DNA of 64,000 nucleotides, from NCBI GenBank assembly GCA_022497155.1, contig MU385712.1:619765-683764 (forward strand), given 5' to 3'. Positions 47,301 to 58,846 of this stretch are shown here, one piece after another. Position 1 is the stretch's first letter; each line of letters opens with the position of its first letter. Source of the DNA: Whalleya microplaca. Taxonomy: Eukaryota; Ascomycota; Sordariomycetes; Xylariales; Xylariaceae. The notes under the pieces are model-generated. The model saw only the letters and a list, made by a program, of their open reading frames with translations, ran no database searches and had not been told where the DNA came from. The position numbers were made by a program, and so were the translations under genes.

Positions 47301-48747
47301 ACGGTCAGCGAAGGGCGGTAAGGAGGACGTGGCAGCAGTATATTATGAATGGACAAGAGATGTGGATCTGGTGGTATAGAGGGACCACGCAGGCTGCGGG
47401 AGCGCCTAGGACGCGCTTAGGAAGATGGGCCGCGGCAGCGGTTTTTGGCGGTGTGGTATTATTACGGATAGGGGCTAGAAGTGTACGCTGCGTCTCGTTC
47501 CGTCAGGACGGATGGGGTAGGGATATCGAGAGATAGGACGAGTAGTTGGTAGATAGGTATGTGTTCTACCTCACATTATCAGGACCGCGGCCAGTATACT
47601 GGATAAACGAGGCGGCATGGTGCAAAGTGCGATGGGTGCAGTGCTCATGCGGTGGTACCACAGCCGTCTCAGCTCCGAGGTATAAAAACAAGGCGTAGAT
47701 TTCTTCACTTGCACATAGCAGTCGGGAGGTTAGCTTTAGAAGACCCCCTGGTGACAAAAATGGCAGATATGATTTGAAGGCAACAGATATTACATCTACT
47801 AGCAGTGTTGGAGTCAACCGACTTCAGTCTTCTTCCAAACTCTGGTCTGATGATCCAGCCAACGCAAAGCCAGAGACTCGGACAAAGCTTGCCAGCAACA
47901 CGTCAGTAGAACCAGAGTACTTACTAACACACGGGTGCAATGTCGTGTGCGACACCTATACGCCCTACTCTGCTCTACGTATGGCAAAGATATCTACAGC
48001 ATACACACAAACCCCAACACTCACAGTCACATCTCCAGCCCCTAGTCCAATGTCTGGAGAAAGAGGAACGCCCCCATCAAGGGCCAGTCCCCCTATCATC
48101 TATTAAGTCTGTCTGTTCTGGTCTGGTCTGATCTATCTGGTCTGCTCGAAGCAAGCGTCTCTCATCAGGACCGAACAAACAAGGCAAAACAAACATAGAT
48201 ACAAACAACAACGATAACAATAACACACGACGCTGTCCATAGCCTAAAGGCCTAGATTTGCCTGCCTAAACCCTGATTTTCGCATTATTCAGATGAATGA
48301 ATTTCCCCGACGGACGCCGTTGCAGATGCATCTTGCTTGGTATATAATGTGTATATACGAGAAAGAGAAGACAAATTTGAAGCTGAAGCTGAAGCTGTAC
48401 GCTGAAGGCTGAAGGCTGACGCTCGTTCGGTAGATGGTAAGAAAAAAAGCAATGGCAAGCCAGCCTTTTCCCCCTTATCCTTCTTTCTCTCTTTCTTTTC
48501 GAACTATTGTTTCCGAAATGTTGTGTAGTGCAGATGACTTTGATAATGATGATTTTTTCTCGCGTACGCCAATTTCTCTTCTCTTCTCTTTTTTGTCTTC
48601 TTTTCCCTCTCTCTCCCTCATTTTCTCTTGCGCTTTCTTTCGCTTTGCCTCCTCGGTATCTCGTCCTAAATACAATATCCAGCAGTAGAGACGAAAGGCG
48701 ATTGCTCTAAAGTATATATGCCCCAATCCAGGCCCCCAGGTCTGATC
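44393..48747. other. 4.35-kb gene-poor region
   Basis: There is no supported gene over 4.3 kb. Many short frames (45030-45353, 45583-45795, 45924-46201, 46595-46981, 47012-47536, 47774-48106, 48434-48710) overlap one another in several frames and lack motifs. The stretch 46980-47500 is locally GC-rich (GGGGCGGCGCGGCGCGCG near 47025-47040). Short tandem units occur: AGCTC repeats at 47218-47240, CTGGTCTG at about 48118-48145, GCTGAAG at about 48378-48420. The last few hundred bases, with pyrimidine-rich runs at 48470-48650, are probably the 3' UTR of the CXC-like gene. Confidence 0.5.
47216..47241. repeat. AGCTC short tandem repeat
   Basis: Four to five consecutive AGCTC units, a self-complementary core that could form a small hairpin. 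Confidence 0.75.
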
Positions 48748-50493
48748 CTAACTATCCGGGGGCGGGTACGACGCCATCATATGATTACTATTATCTGGGT
48801 GTTGGTGTTGGTTCTGGTGGTGATAGTGGTGTTGGGGCACGGCAGAGGAGGGGGCGGACGAGGCGGCAGACGCGGTAGCAGCACAAGCCTCACAGACGCG
48901 GTTGGTGGTACAGCAGTCGTGCTTGTCGCAGTGCCACTCGACGCTGGATTTACATACACGACACTCCTGGCAGTGCGACCAAGCGTCGGTCTGGACCCAG
49001 GCGCGGTTGCAGAAGCTGTAGAAGTAGCCGTGAAAGTCGCTAGGATTGCAGTTGCCGAGGGCACCGCGCAGCAACTCGAACTCGAGCCGCTCGCGCTCCT
49101 CGGCGCTCTTCTTCCGCTTGCCGCCCTGCGCGCGCCGCCAGTTCTCCTCCCACTTACGGAACGGCTCCGTCGCCGCCGCGATGTCCGACCACGACGGGTC
49201 GTCCGACAGCAACATGTCCACCATCAGGTCCATGTCCAGCTCCTCGATGTTCGGCTGGTTCGACAGCCACGTCGCAAAGCACGCGTTCGGACCGCATGGT
49301 TTGGGGAACGCCTCGGGCGTGCCGAAGAATGTCGTCAGATCCGCGAAGGGGTTGCCGCACGCGATGCCGCAGGCACAGGCCGAATTGCACTTGAGGCCGT
49401 ATTTACTACATACGCATCCCATGCAAGCTTTCTTCTTCCCTCGGCCCTTTTTGCAGGCGCATCGATTATTCTCCTGGCCTCCGGACGATTCGCCAATCGA
49501 TGACACGGGGACAGAGGTTCTAGGTGGGTCGGTATTTGGATAGACCTGGGGGACAGGTGTCAATATTTTTCCACATTTGTAACGAAGCTCACTAAAAACA
49601 CAATTATTAAGTAACCTTACCTCCATTGACTCATCTGCGGTCTCCCCCTGAGCATCTTCTTCCTCGTCATCCTCTTCGATGTCCTCAGGGGTATGGTGGT
49701 TCCCGTTCTGTGGAGGCGGTATCGGCGCTGGACTATAGTGTGTGTTGAGTGTAGGATCTTGATATGGGGCGGGATTGGTCGGGTAAGGTGCCGCGTGTGT
49801 TGTCGTCTGGGAGGTATAGGTCTCCCCGTATTGGGATAGAGAATGTTGAGGATGTGTTGGTATGGCAGATGGGAGAGGTCGAGGTTGGGTATAGCTCGAG
49901 TTGCTGTGGGTTGTAGGCGCGGGTGAAAACGTTGCAGGTGTTCCTGGCTGGGACACCTGCGATGCCGCGTACGAGCCATTCTGGATGCCGTTCTGGATGC
50001 CATTCTGGATGCCATTCTGGATGCCATTCTGGATACCATTCTGTAGGCCATTCTGAAGGCCGTTCTGGAGGCCATTCATCCCTGGCTGTGTATAGTGAGC
50101 CGCATGGGACGGCATCTGCCCGTTCGAGGGAGCTTGCGAGTAGGGCGCCGGGTAGCCATTGGGTGGCTGCTGGGGACTATATGGGCCAGCGCCATAAGCC
50201 GCGGCCGAGCTCTGGTAGGCTCCCCCGTAGGGATTGGGGGAGTTCGTCACCGTACTGGGCGAGTACGGGTTGTATGTGATAGGCTGACGGTTGGGTGGCT
50301 GGACTGGATAGCCGCCATTGTCGTAGGGCGTGGGCGAGAACAGGCCAATGTTGGGGAGGACCTGTGCCTGGGAATGGGCCTGTGAATGGGTTCGCAGGGC
50401 GGGAGCGGCAGTCTGCGGGGTGGTGTTGGTCGACTCCCGCGACGTGTTGGATCTTTGTCGCTTGGCCGGTGGATACGACATTGCATCTTGCAT
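48748..50493 (-). CDS. Cysteine-rich CXC-like putative nuclear regulator
   Basis: The open frame is 581 codons, but a 75-nt in-frame, stop-free stretch at 49546-49620 has a GTAAGG donor and CCCCAG acceptor and is probably an intron, leaving 556 residues (exons 49621-50493 and 48748-49545). The N-terminal half is low-complexity, Pro/Asn/Gln/Tyr-rich, with a basic PPAKRQR motif near the start (possible nuclear signal) and an NG(I/L)Q repeat. Around 318-365 lies a dense cysteine cluster (NRCACKKGRGKKKACMGCVC, then CNSACACGIACGNPF) reminiscent of CXC/CRC-type DNA-binding modules, though only one half-module is obvious. A second cluster near the C-terminus (SHCQECRVCKSSVEWHCDKH) follows a helical linker. 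Function is inferred as DNA- or metal-binding; not proven. The gene is isolated between two large gene-poor spacers. Confidence 0.8.
   Translation of the reverse strand: MQDAMSYPPAKRQRSNTSRESTNTTPQTAAPALRTHSQAHSQAQVLPNIGLFSPTPYDNGGYPVQPPNRQPITYNPYSPSTVTNSPNPYGGAYQSSAAAYGAGPYSPQQPPNGYPAPYSQAPSNGQMPSHAAHYTQPGMNGLQNGLQNGLQNGIQNGIQNGIQNGIQNGIQNGSYAASQVSQPGTPATFSPAPTTHSNSSYTQPRPLPSAIPTHPQHSLSQYGETYTSQTTTHAAPYPTNPAPYQDPTLNTHYSPAPIPPPQNGNHHTPEDIEEDDEEEDAQGETADESMEVRLLNNCVFSELRYKCGKILTPVPQVYPNTDPPRTSVPVSSIGESSGGQENNRCACKKGRGKKKACMGCVCSKYGLKCNSACACGIACGNPFADLTTFFGTPEAFPKPCGPNACFATWLSNQPNIEELDMDLMVDMLLSDDPSWSDIAAATEPFRKWEENWRRAQGGKRKKSAEERERLEFELLRGALGNCNPSDFHGYFYSFCNRAWVQTDAWSHCQECRVCKSSVEWHCDKHDCCTTNRVCEACAATASAASSAPSSAVPQHHYHHQNQHQHPDNSNHMMASYPPPDS
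49976..50076 (-). repeat. 12-bp coding tandem repeat (NGIQ/NGLQ)
   Basis: About eight 12-bp units (GGATGCCATTCT on the plus strand) encode consecutive Asn-Gly-Ile/Leu-Gln tetrapeptides in the CXC-like protein. Central units are nearly identical at DNA level, suggesting recent slippage; outer units are diverged. Confidence 0.92.
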
Positions 50494-51513
50494 TCAGCTC
50501 GTGAACGGTCGCATCAGAGGGACGGACAAAGGTGACGGACCAGGGAGGTAGGTGACAGGATGGTTGACAGGATGGGCGGGAGGACGGGTCAACGGGTCGG
50601 ACTGGGATTAAGAGACGTCGGCAGGGCGGACGAGACACGGGATAGGGCAGCTCGCAATGTATGTACGCAGTAGGAATTATGGCATGCGGTGATGCAGTAG
50701 AGTAGAGTACAGTACATGCAGTACAGTGCAGTACGTGATGCAGGGCCTGTATGTATGTGATGCTGTCTGTGTCTGTTGCTGTTGCTGTTCATCCGAAGCT
50801 TAGCAGCTTCGCGTCTCGTGGTCCAATGTGAACGTAGAAATCTTGTCTTGGGGTGAAAAGTCACTGGTTCACTGGTTCATTGGTCGAATGAAACTGTGGT
50901 AAACTGTAGTGACTGACTGTGGTGAGAGACCAGAGATTCCAGAAATTCTCGACTGCTGGATCGGCCAAATTCCGCGTCTCGTTTTCTCGTAGTATGTAAG
51001 TAGTTTGTAAGTAGCTCTGTGGCGCGTGGCGCATGGGAATGGGTGAATGTAACTGGAACCGGGACAACGGCGTTGACTGCGGTTGGCCACGGGCAGGAGG
51101 CGACGCGTTAATGGCGTCAATGGGATCGAAGGTGGACGGATCTCCCAAAAAAAGAACTTGGCAGCGTGGTTGCTAACACGTGTGTAGAGGGGCTGCCAGG
51201 CTGTTGGCTGCCGTTAGCTGGTATAATATTCGCTAACTGCTGCCATTTGTCCTGAATGGTCGCTAGTTGTAGGCGCTCCTGGGTGTGTCCCTTCAGCAGC
51301 CTTTAGCGGTCCTCTCTATGTGTGGTGCTAACGCGCCCACCACCACCTTCGCTTCACTCGTCTTGTCTAGTCGAGTTACCTGTCGGTTACTGCAAGTTAC
51401 TTTCGGTAGTCGCAGTCAATTTTTCACCACGCTTTCATCCGCTGTCAGATGGTTTGTCCGTGGTTAGGTGGTTGAGTCTAGGAACTGTCAACCAAATATA
51501 GAAAGTATGAAGG

Positions 51514-51640
51514 TTGAATGTCCAATGTCCAACGTCCAAATGCTCAATGTTCAGTCCAATGTCCAACTTGGACTGGTTCAGTTAACTGATCAGTCAGTTG
51601 ATCAGTTAGTTGATTGATCAGTTGGTTGATACTGATCAGA
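51514..51640. repeat. Two adjacent degenerate short-period repeats
   Basis: From 51514 to 51570 units of ATGTCCA/AATGTTC recur (AATGTCCAATGTCCAACGTC and variants). From 51580 to 51640 units of GTTGATCA/GTTAACTGATCAG recur about six times. TGATCA is palindromic, so the second tract could fold into hairpins. Confidence 0.8.
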
Positions 51641-52737
51641 TCTGGCCGAGTTCAGATGCGCCGTCTGTCTTGTTGAACTCAATTTGCCCCTGAAGATCAA
51701 AGAAAATAGTCGAGTATGTATTTGTGGGATGCTGAGCTCATACGGCTGGTCGCGTGAGCTTCCTGTCTCTGATAAGTACTGTAGTATGCGAGAACCGTTG
51801 TTCTCTGCCCTTGGCTGCTTAGGTAGGGACCCTACATACATGTAAAATATTGGTTTTTTTTTAGAACATTTGACGCAATGATAGCAATCGATAATGCATC
51901 TCTTATCGGCGATTTGCCTCTTGCTGTTTTAATTCGCGACTGCCCTCGACAATAATGGACAACGCCACCCACTCCCCTCGACTGCATCTGGTAGTTACTA
52001 CCAATTTTCGTTTTTTCCAGGGGCAGTTGCCCATGTTCCCATCGAATCAGAAGGCCGCACATACAAAATCTGTGTATATAGGCAACTGCCAGTCGATTCA
52101 ATGTTCCTTCTAGGTAGGTTAATGCATCCGTTTTAAAGGTCATTGCGACCCATCGAGAACTTCTGGCACTGGAGAGAATTGGCGTAATTACTAATTCTCC
52201 CAGAAACATGGTAGGTACTCTTGCTTGGGATAAGTACCAACATGGTGGCTCAGGACAAGCTATACTTCAAGTGACCGACCGTGTGCTATTCAATGGTCAC
52301 AATTCTTGGGCATCTCCATTCAATGTTGCCAGATTGGTAATAGAAGGTTAGACGGCAGCCCTTCTTACTACTACATAGCCTGAAAAGCTGGAAATCAGAA
52401 GTGATACATGTCTTATATTTCGGCAATGCTGTAGCATGCTTGATCTTATAAACGGATTATATTAGCATGTATGCCTTTTGCTATCGAGAAGATGAAGCTT
52501 TCGAAGGATCTGGTTTCCCGTTGTCAAGATAAGGCAAGGCGGTGCGGGTGAAAACATGGGGTTAAGGGTTGTAAGTTCGTGATGCCGGGTAACCCGAGTT
52601 CTATATGTACAAGTTCAAAAACCATGATATACATATGTAGCTTAGATAATGCAAGATGGTTATTCCACTTGAGCCTTCCCGATTTAAGTTGCTTATCCGA
52701 GTGTCCCGTCCCTAGGCCGCTCCTTCAACGACTACCG

Positions 52738-53178
52738 ATGCATAATATATCGTTCGGGGGTCCACCCGGACCGGAAGTCAACACGGCAGGCTGGACTACA
52801 CCTCCTGACTTCACCTCCGGCTTCCATAATAATACGTATGTACCCCAGAACTCCAAACCAATACTGGAAGATTATACGCTGAGTGTCACAAGAGGTACCG
52901 CGCATCTCCGGGTGATGCGCTTGGAGGTTAGAATGAGTGCGAGGCCTCCAAGCCCATGCATGCCTATGGAGTCACGTAAGCATACGATAATCATACAATC
53001 AAATGGTTTTTCGATTTGGCTAGCATATTCAATAGAGCCTGTCCGAGATACAGTAGTGTTAAGTTTTACTCTATGGTTGTCCAGAACTTCCGGATCATGG
53101 CAAGCGAACCCTGAGGAAAGTATCCTCGATTATTATATGACTCACCTTGTGCAAAACACTTCCGGCGTTCTTCCCTAA
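52738..53178 (+). pseudogene. Possible decayed gene or unrecognised exon
   Basis: From the ATG at 52738 an open frame reads MHNISFGGPPGPEVNTAGWT and on through a proline/asparagine-rich segment that looks coding for about 60 codons; after about 52925 the composition becomes chance-like. The first part may be one true exon, with a splice donor near the LRVMRLEV segment (GTTAGA), of a gene whose remainder is lost or not recognised. I do not know the family. Confidence 0.3.
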
Positions 53179-55168
53179 GACTTACAAATGCCAGTTCATA
53201 TTTAATGTGCATTGAGATTCACACGAATTGCAGTTCAACACCATGCTGTCTTGGGAGACTATTCACAGCATGCTCAAGAAATATCTCATACTAACTAGGC
53301 CATGTGTATCTATCTATAAGATGTAAACTGTTCCATCTTCATAAATATATATCCGATGTAGGTTCCCAGCTGTATATTGACAGACTGTAAGCTAGTACCA
53401 CGTCAGTGCATATGCCATCTAGCAAATTGACAGGCACCCTAATGAAGCTTGAGACTCCCTTCTAGATGGCTCTCACAAGCGTTTCAATGTATCTCATCCA
53501 AGATCCCGTACAAATGGTACCTATGACTCACTCGACGGCTCGCTTGGCACCTCATTTAGTTCAGTTGTCCGTCCCATTGAGATCTTTGATCTGTATAGAA
53601 CTCACATGGTTTGCCTCACTTTAGTGAGAATCACTTGTAAGAGATGCTTACGACACTATTCTAGAAAGATTCATTCCCAACAGAATCCGTCTGTAGAGCG
53701 GTGCATTGAGCAGAAATCTTTGATGTTGAACCTGAGTTAAATAAACTTTGTCATAAGGTCAATTTAGAGTTCTCGGGAAAGGTAGGAGCTCAACCCCTCT
53801 CCCTCCCCCTCCTCCTCCCCTTATCTGCCCCGCCCCTTTCATACTGTCAGATTTGAGGCTGTGTATATAGAGCGGGTTAGGTTCGATTCCTAATAACGTC
53901 GTTGGTTCTATCTCTGTGAGCTCAGCCATCGGGGGAACGCTAGTAGGTATGGTGAGGCACTCGAAGGTTCATTAGCCTTATCTAACGAACGGATTAAATC
54001 ATTTAATGATCGAAAAGTATATAAAGCTTGCACGGCGTAAAGAAGCTACACTACTGATAGGCTCGGCGAAGAAGGTCCTGCTATGACTCCTTGCTGTAGT
54101 TGTAGGAAGAGCCGTGGTGTGGTATGCAAGAGGTTGAGGTTATTTGGGAAGGCTATGGGCATGGAGGGAGTGAGATCTCTGGAGCACGGGAGTGAAGGAT
54201 CGAGATGCTGCTAGTTGATAGTATGTTCCATATTACTGAATGGGCAAGTTGATGTTGAAATGGATGAACCCCTCAGCTATTATTCTCAACGCCACCGAAA
54301 TGATATGTAATGCTTGAGCGTCATGATTTGTAAGGCGCGGCCCGCACATTTTGGCAATGGTCTGATATTGACTACCGGTATGTAGAATAATACCGAGCGA
54401 TGATATATAACTTATTACACAAAAATTACTGATCTCAGAACCATCCCGTCCGTACGAGCTCCTAAAGTCTTTGTCCGATTCATTTGACACAATCAGGATA
54501 TTCCGGATCTGTAGTAGATACAGGCCGCTGCCGCCTCACTCGTCCCTATATATGTATATATATGTCACGCGACACACTGGCTCTGCGCCGATACTCCCGT
54601 CGTCCTGTTCGCCATAGTTGCGTGCTGGCTCGTAAGAGGCCGTCCTTTCAACTATAAATAGGTAGATAGTCCTTACGTCCGAAGGACGTTAACAACTCCA
54701 TCATCATCGTCCCTGTATATATAAATATATATCCACGTCGCTTGTTACTCCAAGTCCAGTATGAACGAAAGACCAAAAAATCGTCTAACCTAGGTCACCT
54801 TACAGGTCTAATACTGGCCTTTATCAGCTAATACTGAAGTCATAAGGCAGCTTTTCTTAGATCACCCTTTCTAATGCATCTTCCGTTTAATCCTTGTTAG
54901 TTTATGGCATAGGGCTGAGTATGCATATGTAAGGCATAGAACCACCAGGGGGCTGTTAATCTGCATGAAGCTCCAGACGGCGTTAGTTACGCCACACTAC
55001 TAGCTACCAATACAGATAGGTATCTTAGATATATAATTCAGAGGGCCAAACTCGTCGACTCTAGTCTCGTGAATTATACAGTCCATTCCTGTCTCACTCA
55101 GACTTAGAACCAGAAGCAGTTAACCCATCCGTCTCTTCTTCGTCATTTACCCGCTATTACCGAACACG

Positions 55169-56174
55169 ATGTTGACGAGTCAGGAGGGAAAACCGTCTTT
55201 CGTGGCTGGCGAACTCGACCACTCAGATGAAGATGTATATTCGAGGGATGCAATCAGAGGCCAGCTTCAAGTATTGAAGGAGTATGCAGTCTGTACCAAA
55301 TTCGCTTCGAGTAGCAAGCAAGACACTGATTTGGCTCTGATGAAAGGCTGGAAACATGAACGTAGACGAGTGCGCATCACGCATCACATTTCACACGGCG
55401 AACACCGCATCGAATGATGGCGCTACACCTGAGGATGTCTACGACGCCGTCAGCACGCTCATCAGAACCCTTCATCACTCTGCTATCATGAACCCAACCT
55501 TCCAGCCTATTATTATGGACCTGTTAGAGGTAATTCAACGCTTGCCGGCCCAAGGAGTCCCTTCCGAAGGCGAGGGAATTGACTGGGTGGCCATCGGTGA
55601 CGAGAACAACAAGCTCTGGGCCGACTGGCCACTGTTCCTCGCAAACTTGACTGACACATACATGTGGGAAGAACACCTGTTCCTAGAAAGCCAAGGGGCC
55701 GACAGCCAGAAGGACACGAAAGCAGCCACGGAGCGATGGGCTAGTGCGAATGCGTGGGTTGCTCGTTTAGTATCTTCAGGCAACAAAAAGATAGGCGACA
55801 CAATTTTCCTACACAATGCATCGTACCGAATTCTTCGTGTGCTGGATGTGGAAGGCCACCCTCACTTCACGGGTGAAGTTCCCGCTGCAGCCAACCTGTT
55901 CAGATACGCAGCTTTGATATTGCTGAGCCTTTCTCGGGAGCAGCCTCCTCCGCCAGATCCACCCATCGGCGTGTACTCATCCAAGGCAAAAGAGTATTCG
56001 GAGGACAGGAAAGTACTCTGGAGTGAGCCTGGATATTCCGTGAGTCGGTGGAGATGGTGGAAGACTCGCTGGAGCCAGTTGGCAGAAGTTGGCGATCCAG
56101 ATATTGTCCCGCATGCGCGAGAGGCTTTGGTTGCAATGGAGGAGGCAGAGGTTAAGCTTGGTTATGAAGTGTAA
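55169..56174 (+). CDS. DUF3632 family protein
   Basis: The main open frame is 55356-56174 (272 residues from MNVDECASRITFHTANT). It matches the fungal DUF3632 family: an N-terminal ECASRIT helix, EDVYDAVSTLIRTLHH, and a Trp-rich middle and end (NNKLWADWPLFLANLTDTYMW, SRWRWWKTRWSQL). The function is unknown; most members are cytosolic. A coding-looking frame starting at 55169 (MLTSQEGKPSFVAGELDHSD) lies upstream in another frame. Joining 55169-55270 to 55347-56174 through a 76-nt intron (GTATTG donor, AAAG acceptor) gives 309 residues in frame, but the donor is weak, so the true N-terminus is uncertain. A long G homopolymer follows the stop directly. Confidence 0.75.
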
Positions 56175-56182
56175 GGTCTTTT

Positions 56183-56212
56183 GGGGGGGGTTGGGGGGGG
56201 GGGGGGGGGGGG
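56183..56212 (+). repeat. Poly-G tract
   Basis: G8, TT, then about 20 consecutive Gs start 9 bp after the DUF3632 stop codon. Homopolymer length may be inexact in the assembly. Confidence 0.9.
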
Positions 56213-57006
56213 TCACATTTGTTTGGGGGATGAATAGTTAAAGCCTCACTGCGAAAATTGTAGCTAGCAGTCATCCAGTACGGATTAGTATGCTCACAAT
56301 GCTGAATACCAATCAGCTCTGGACGAAAACTTCTCGTTACTAATCTTTATCCTGCCGGATCAGTCAACGCCTTCCTTACGGATACTTGAATAATTAGGAT
56401 ATTGAGACGCAATGCTCCAGGCTATAGATGGCTATGGGCTACGCCGTTGCATCATGTCAATGGATCGGTGGTAGAATCCAACTGAATATCCAAATATGGC
56501 CTTGGCAACTTAAGTTCAGATTCAAAGCCGATATGTGTGATAGAACGATTGAATTCAATAGATGAATAAGAAAAGATAGGACTGAATCATTAAAAGGAGA
56601 GTATTCACATAAAAGAATTTGGCAAAAAGGCTCAGAACCAGGCTTGAAATGCGGGCAAGCGACTGGTATAATACGCAGAACCTGAGAAAACCCCAACTGA
56701 AGAATTTAATTCAAGCCAACAGTCCTTCAGGTAGTCCAAGGTTGCGTTGATTATGAAATGTTGAAGGCCTCGTTAGAAGCCTCAATGTGTATTTTTGGCA
56801 TACGAGTTTTACATCCTAGCTCAGGGATCATCCAGGTTCACTAGGCCACTAGATTGATCGCGTCAGCACGTTTGCTACCTCCTGAATTGCTTCACGCATC
56901 TGATCTTCAATCTGCATCTATTCTAAATTTTTCATATACTCTTGACGTAGCCTGAAAACATTATTTACAAGTGCATATACACAGGTTACATGACATCGGA
57001 CACTCA
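56213..57006. other. Intergenic between convergent genes
   Basis: The 0.8-kb spacer has only motif-free short frames (56457-56696 minus). Confidence 0.55.
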
Positions 57007-58846
57007 TCACACCCCTCGCATAAACCCCCTATTCCTTATCGGCGGCTTCGTGCCCGCCTGCTTCGGGAACTTCTTCTCGCCCTCGGTCGTCTTGATCGTG
57101 TACGAGTCGGCGGCCTTCTCGGCATTGCGCTTCTCGCGCTCCGTCTTCCAGCGCATGAAGTAGCAGCAGAAGGGGAAGAAGGCGGAATTGACGGCGGCCC
57201 AGGTGAAGAGCACGCCGAAGTTGAGCCCGATCTTGGAGTGCAGGTCGAAGACGATCTGCCGACTGGCCATGACGACGTGGTAGAGCGGCCAGGCGTAGCC
57301 CCACTTGAAGAAGCCCGGCGCTAGGTCGAGCGAGTAGAACGATGTCGACACGTTGGTGATGACCCAGAAGATCAGCCAGGCCGACGTCCACGGGTGCCCG
57401 ATGATCATCGCCATGTTTTCGCACGCTAGACCCAGCGCTATCATCCCCACGTAGTTCACCATCCAGTACACCACGAATGACCCGCGCCCGTACGCCGTCG
57501 CGTTGAAGGCCACATCCGTCGTCGGGCCCGGCTCCGGCCAGAACGGAATCTGGAAGGCCAGTGACACAAACGAGTACGTCAGTGAGATGCACAGATATAG
57601 CGCTACAGTCGACGCCCATCGCCATATGATGAGCTGCCAGAAGTGTAGCGGCGGGTGGCCTGCCGGGATGATAAATTTCTGTGGCACGCATCAGTATATG
57701 GAGCAGCAAGGGTTGATAGGGAGGTAGGCAGGCATTGTGTTTGCTACCTAGAGGTAGGAAGGAAGAAAGGAAGGTTGGTTGAACTTACCATGTGGATGGG
57801 CAGGAAGAAGGCGAACGAGAAGAACGCCACGATGATCAAGTAGATCAGACCGATGCTGACAGCAGGCGTGGCAGCCGCAGGCGCAAAAGGCCTCAGGTCG
57901 ATCTGCAGCGGTGAGATGCCCGGGTTCACGGCGGCGGGTGCGCGCGCGAGCAGCTCCCGCGACAGCGAATCGTTGTTGAGGACGCTCTGAGACCAGCTCG
58001 GGCCGAACTCCGCGGCAAACTGCCTCGCGAGCGACTCAAGCTGTGGCACGATGTACGTGTAGTACGTGGACTCCTGGCGAGCCGACTGGATGATGAACTG
58101 GATAGCGCCGGTGGGGTCGTACGAGGCGTTCCCGATCACCACGGCCTCCTGGAGCAGCGCCGTTGCATTCGAGTTCACGATGATGGCGGCGTACGAGTGC
58201 CAGTCGTAGACGGCCTGGCGAACCGCGATCGGGTCGTAGTTGAACTGCGAAGGCGGAACCACCGTGTACCCTACGGACTGTGAGGGCGAATCGAATATCT
58301 GCTGCGCTATCCTAGTGACGGTTGGTCCTACGAGCGGCGTCACATTGTTGTACGGCGCCATCTGTCCGTCGAAGTCGACGACGTGAACTACGAGAGACCG
58401 CAGGTTCTGCGGGATATGATACAGAACAGCCCAGTATAACGACAACACTCCTATTATGAAGACCACAAGGAGTATCACTAGAGGGACTATATGAGCATCA
58501 TGTATTACGTCGTTGAGGAGCTAGGCTAGAAGTACGTACATGTGCGAGCCCAAAGCAGGGCGACCTCACCGCGAACCTTTTTCAGCCTGGAATCCCAGAA
58601 CCCAACGCTCCGGTGAGGCTGCTCGTAACTGTCGAAGGGTCGGACATATTCTCGATATTCTCTCGACTGATCGGAGTCGTGAGCGTTGAGAGTGTTTTCA
58701 GAGGCGCCGGGTATGTGCGCTTTTTGTTGTGGCATATCGGCCGCCGATTCTTCGGAGCTCTCTTCGCGCGCGGCGATCACGAAGTTCGAGGCATCCGCCA
58801 CGTCGTCGCGCACCGGTGTTCTACTACTTGGAACGTTACGGGGCAT
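57007..58846 (-). CDS. DUF3533/SNG1-like membrane protein
   Basis: Exons 58540-58846, 57789-58477 and 57007-57678 sum to 556 codons (555 residues). The protein matches the DUF3533 family, which includes yeast SNG1 (nitrosoguanidine resistance; plasma-membrane lipid asymmetry). After a hydrophilic N-terminus of about 100 residues come helix 1 (TLILLVVFIIGVLSLYWAVL), a large extracellular domain with N-glycosylation sites (about 125-305), then five further helices, including FFSFAFFLPIHM, WRWASTVALYLCISLTYSFV, VNYVGMIALGLACENMAM and a conserved PGFFKWGYAWPLYHVVMASR loop. The C-terminus is basic. ATG 58846 was preferred over the one five codons upstream because MPRNVPSSRTPVRDD resembles a natural start. 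The third exon is strongly GC-rich. Transport or lipid-regulatory role is inferred from the family. Confidence 0.92.

Larger units (their letters stand above)
50494..55168. other. 4.7-kb gene-poor region upstream of the CXC-like gene
   Basis: No complete gene is supported. The first 1.7 kb (50494-52200) is moderately GC-rich and probably contains the promoter and a long 5' leader of the CXC-like gene, with several small opposing frames. Two short-period repeat tracts and one possible gene fragment are listed separately. A strong pyrimidine tract lies at 53788-53835 (CCCTCTCCCTCCCCCTCCTC), and alternating TATA runs lie at 54544-54568 and 54716-54735. Confidence 0.5.

Noticed and set aside
46595..47536. 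Cluster of GC-rich frames on both strands
   Set aside because: Frames overlap in several phases, are Arg/Pro/Ala-rich and lack motifs or plausible splice structure.
48777..50638. Several long open frames opposite or overlapping the CXC-like gene (for example 48718-49503 plus, 49617-50075 minus)
   Set aside because: They are shadows created by the GC-rich and repetitive coding sequence of the real gene.
53874..53895. T-arm-like tRNA motif TTAGGTTCGATTCCTAA
   Set aside because: The T-stem and 7-nt loop are perfect, but upstream sequence gives no matching acceptor strand, D-arm or anticodon arm at the right distance. Taken as coincidence or at most a fragment.
57029..57709. 226-codon minus-strand frame overlapping the SNG1-like gene
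   Set aside because: It is the same strand shifted by one frame, Arg/Asp/Leu-rich and without motifs, while the other frame carries the conserved membrane protein.
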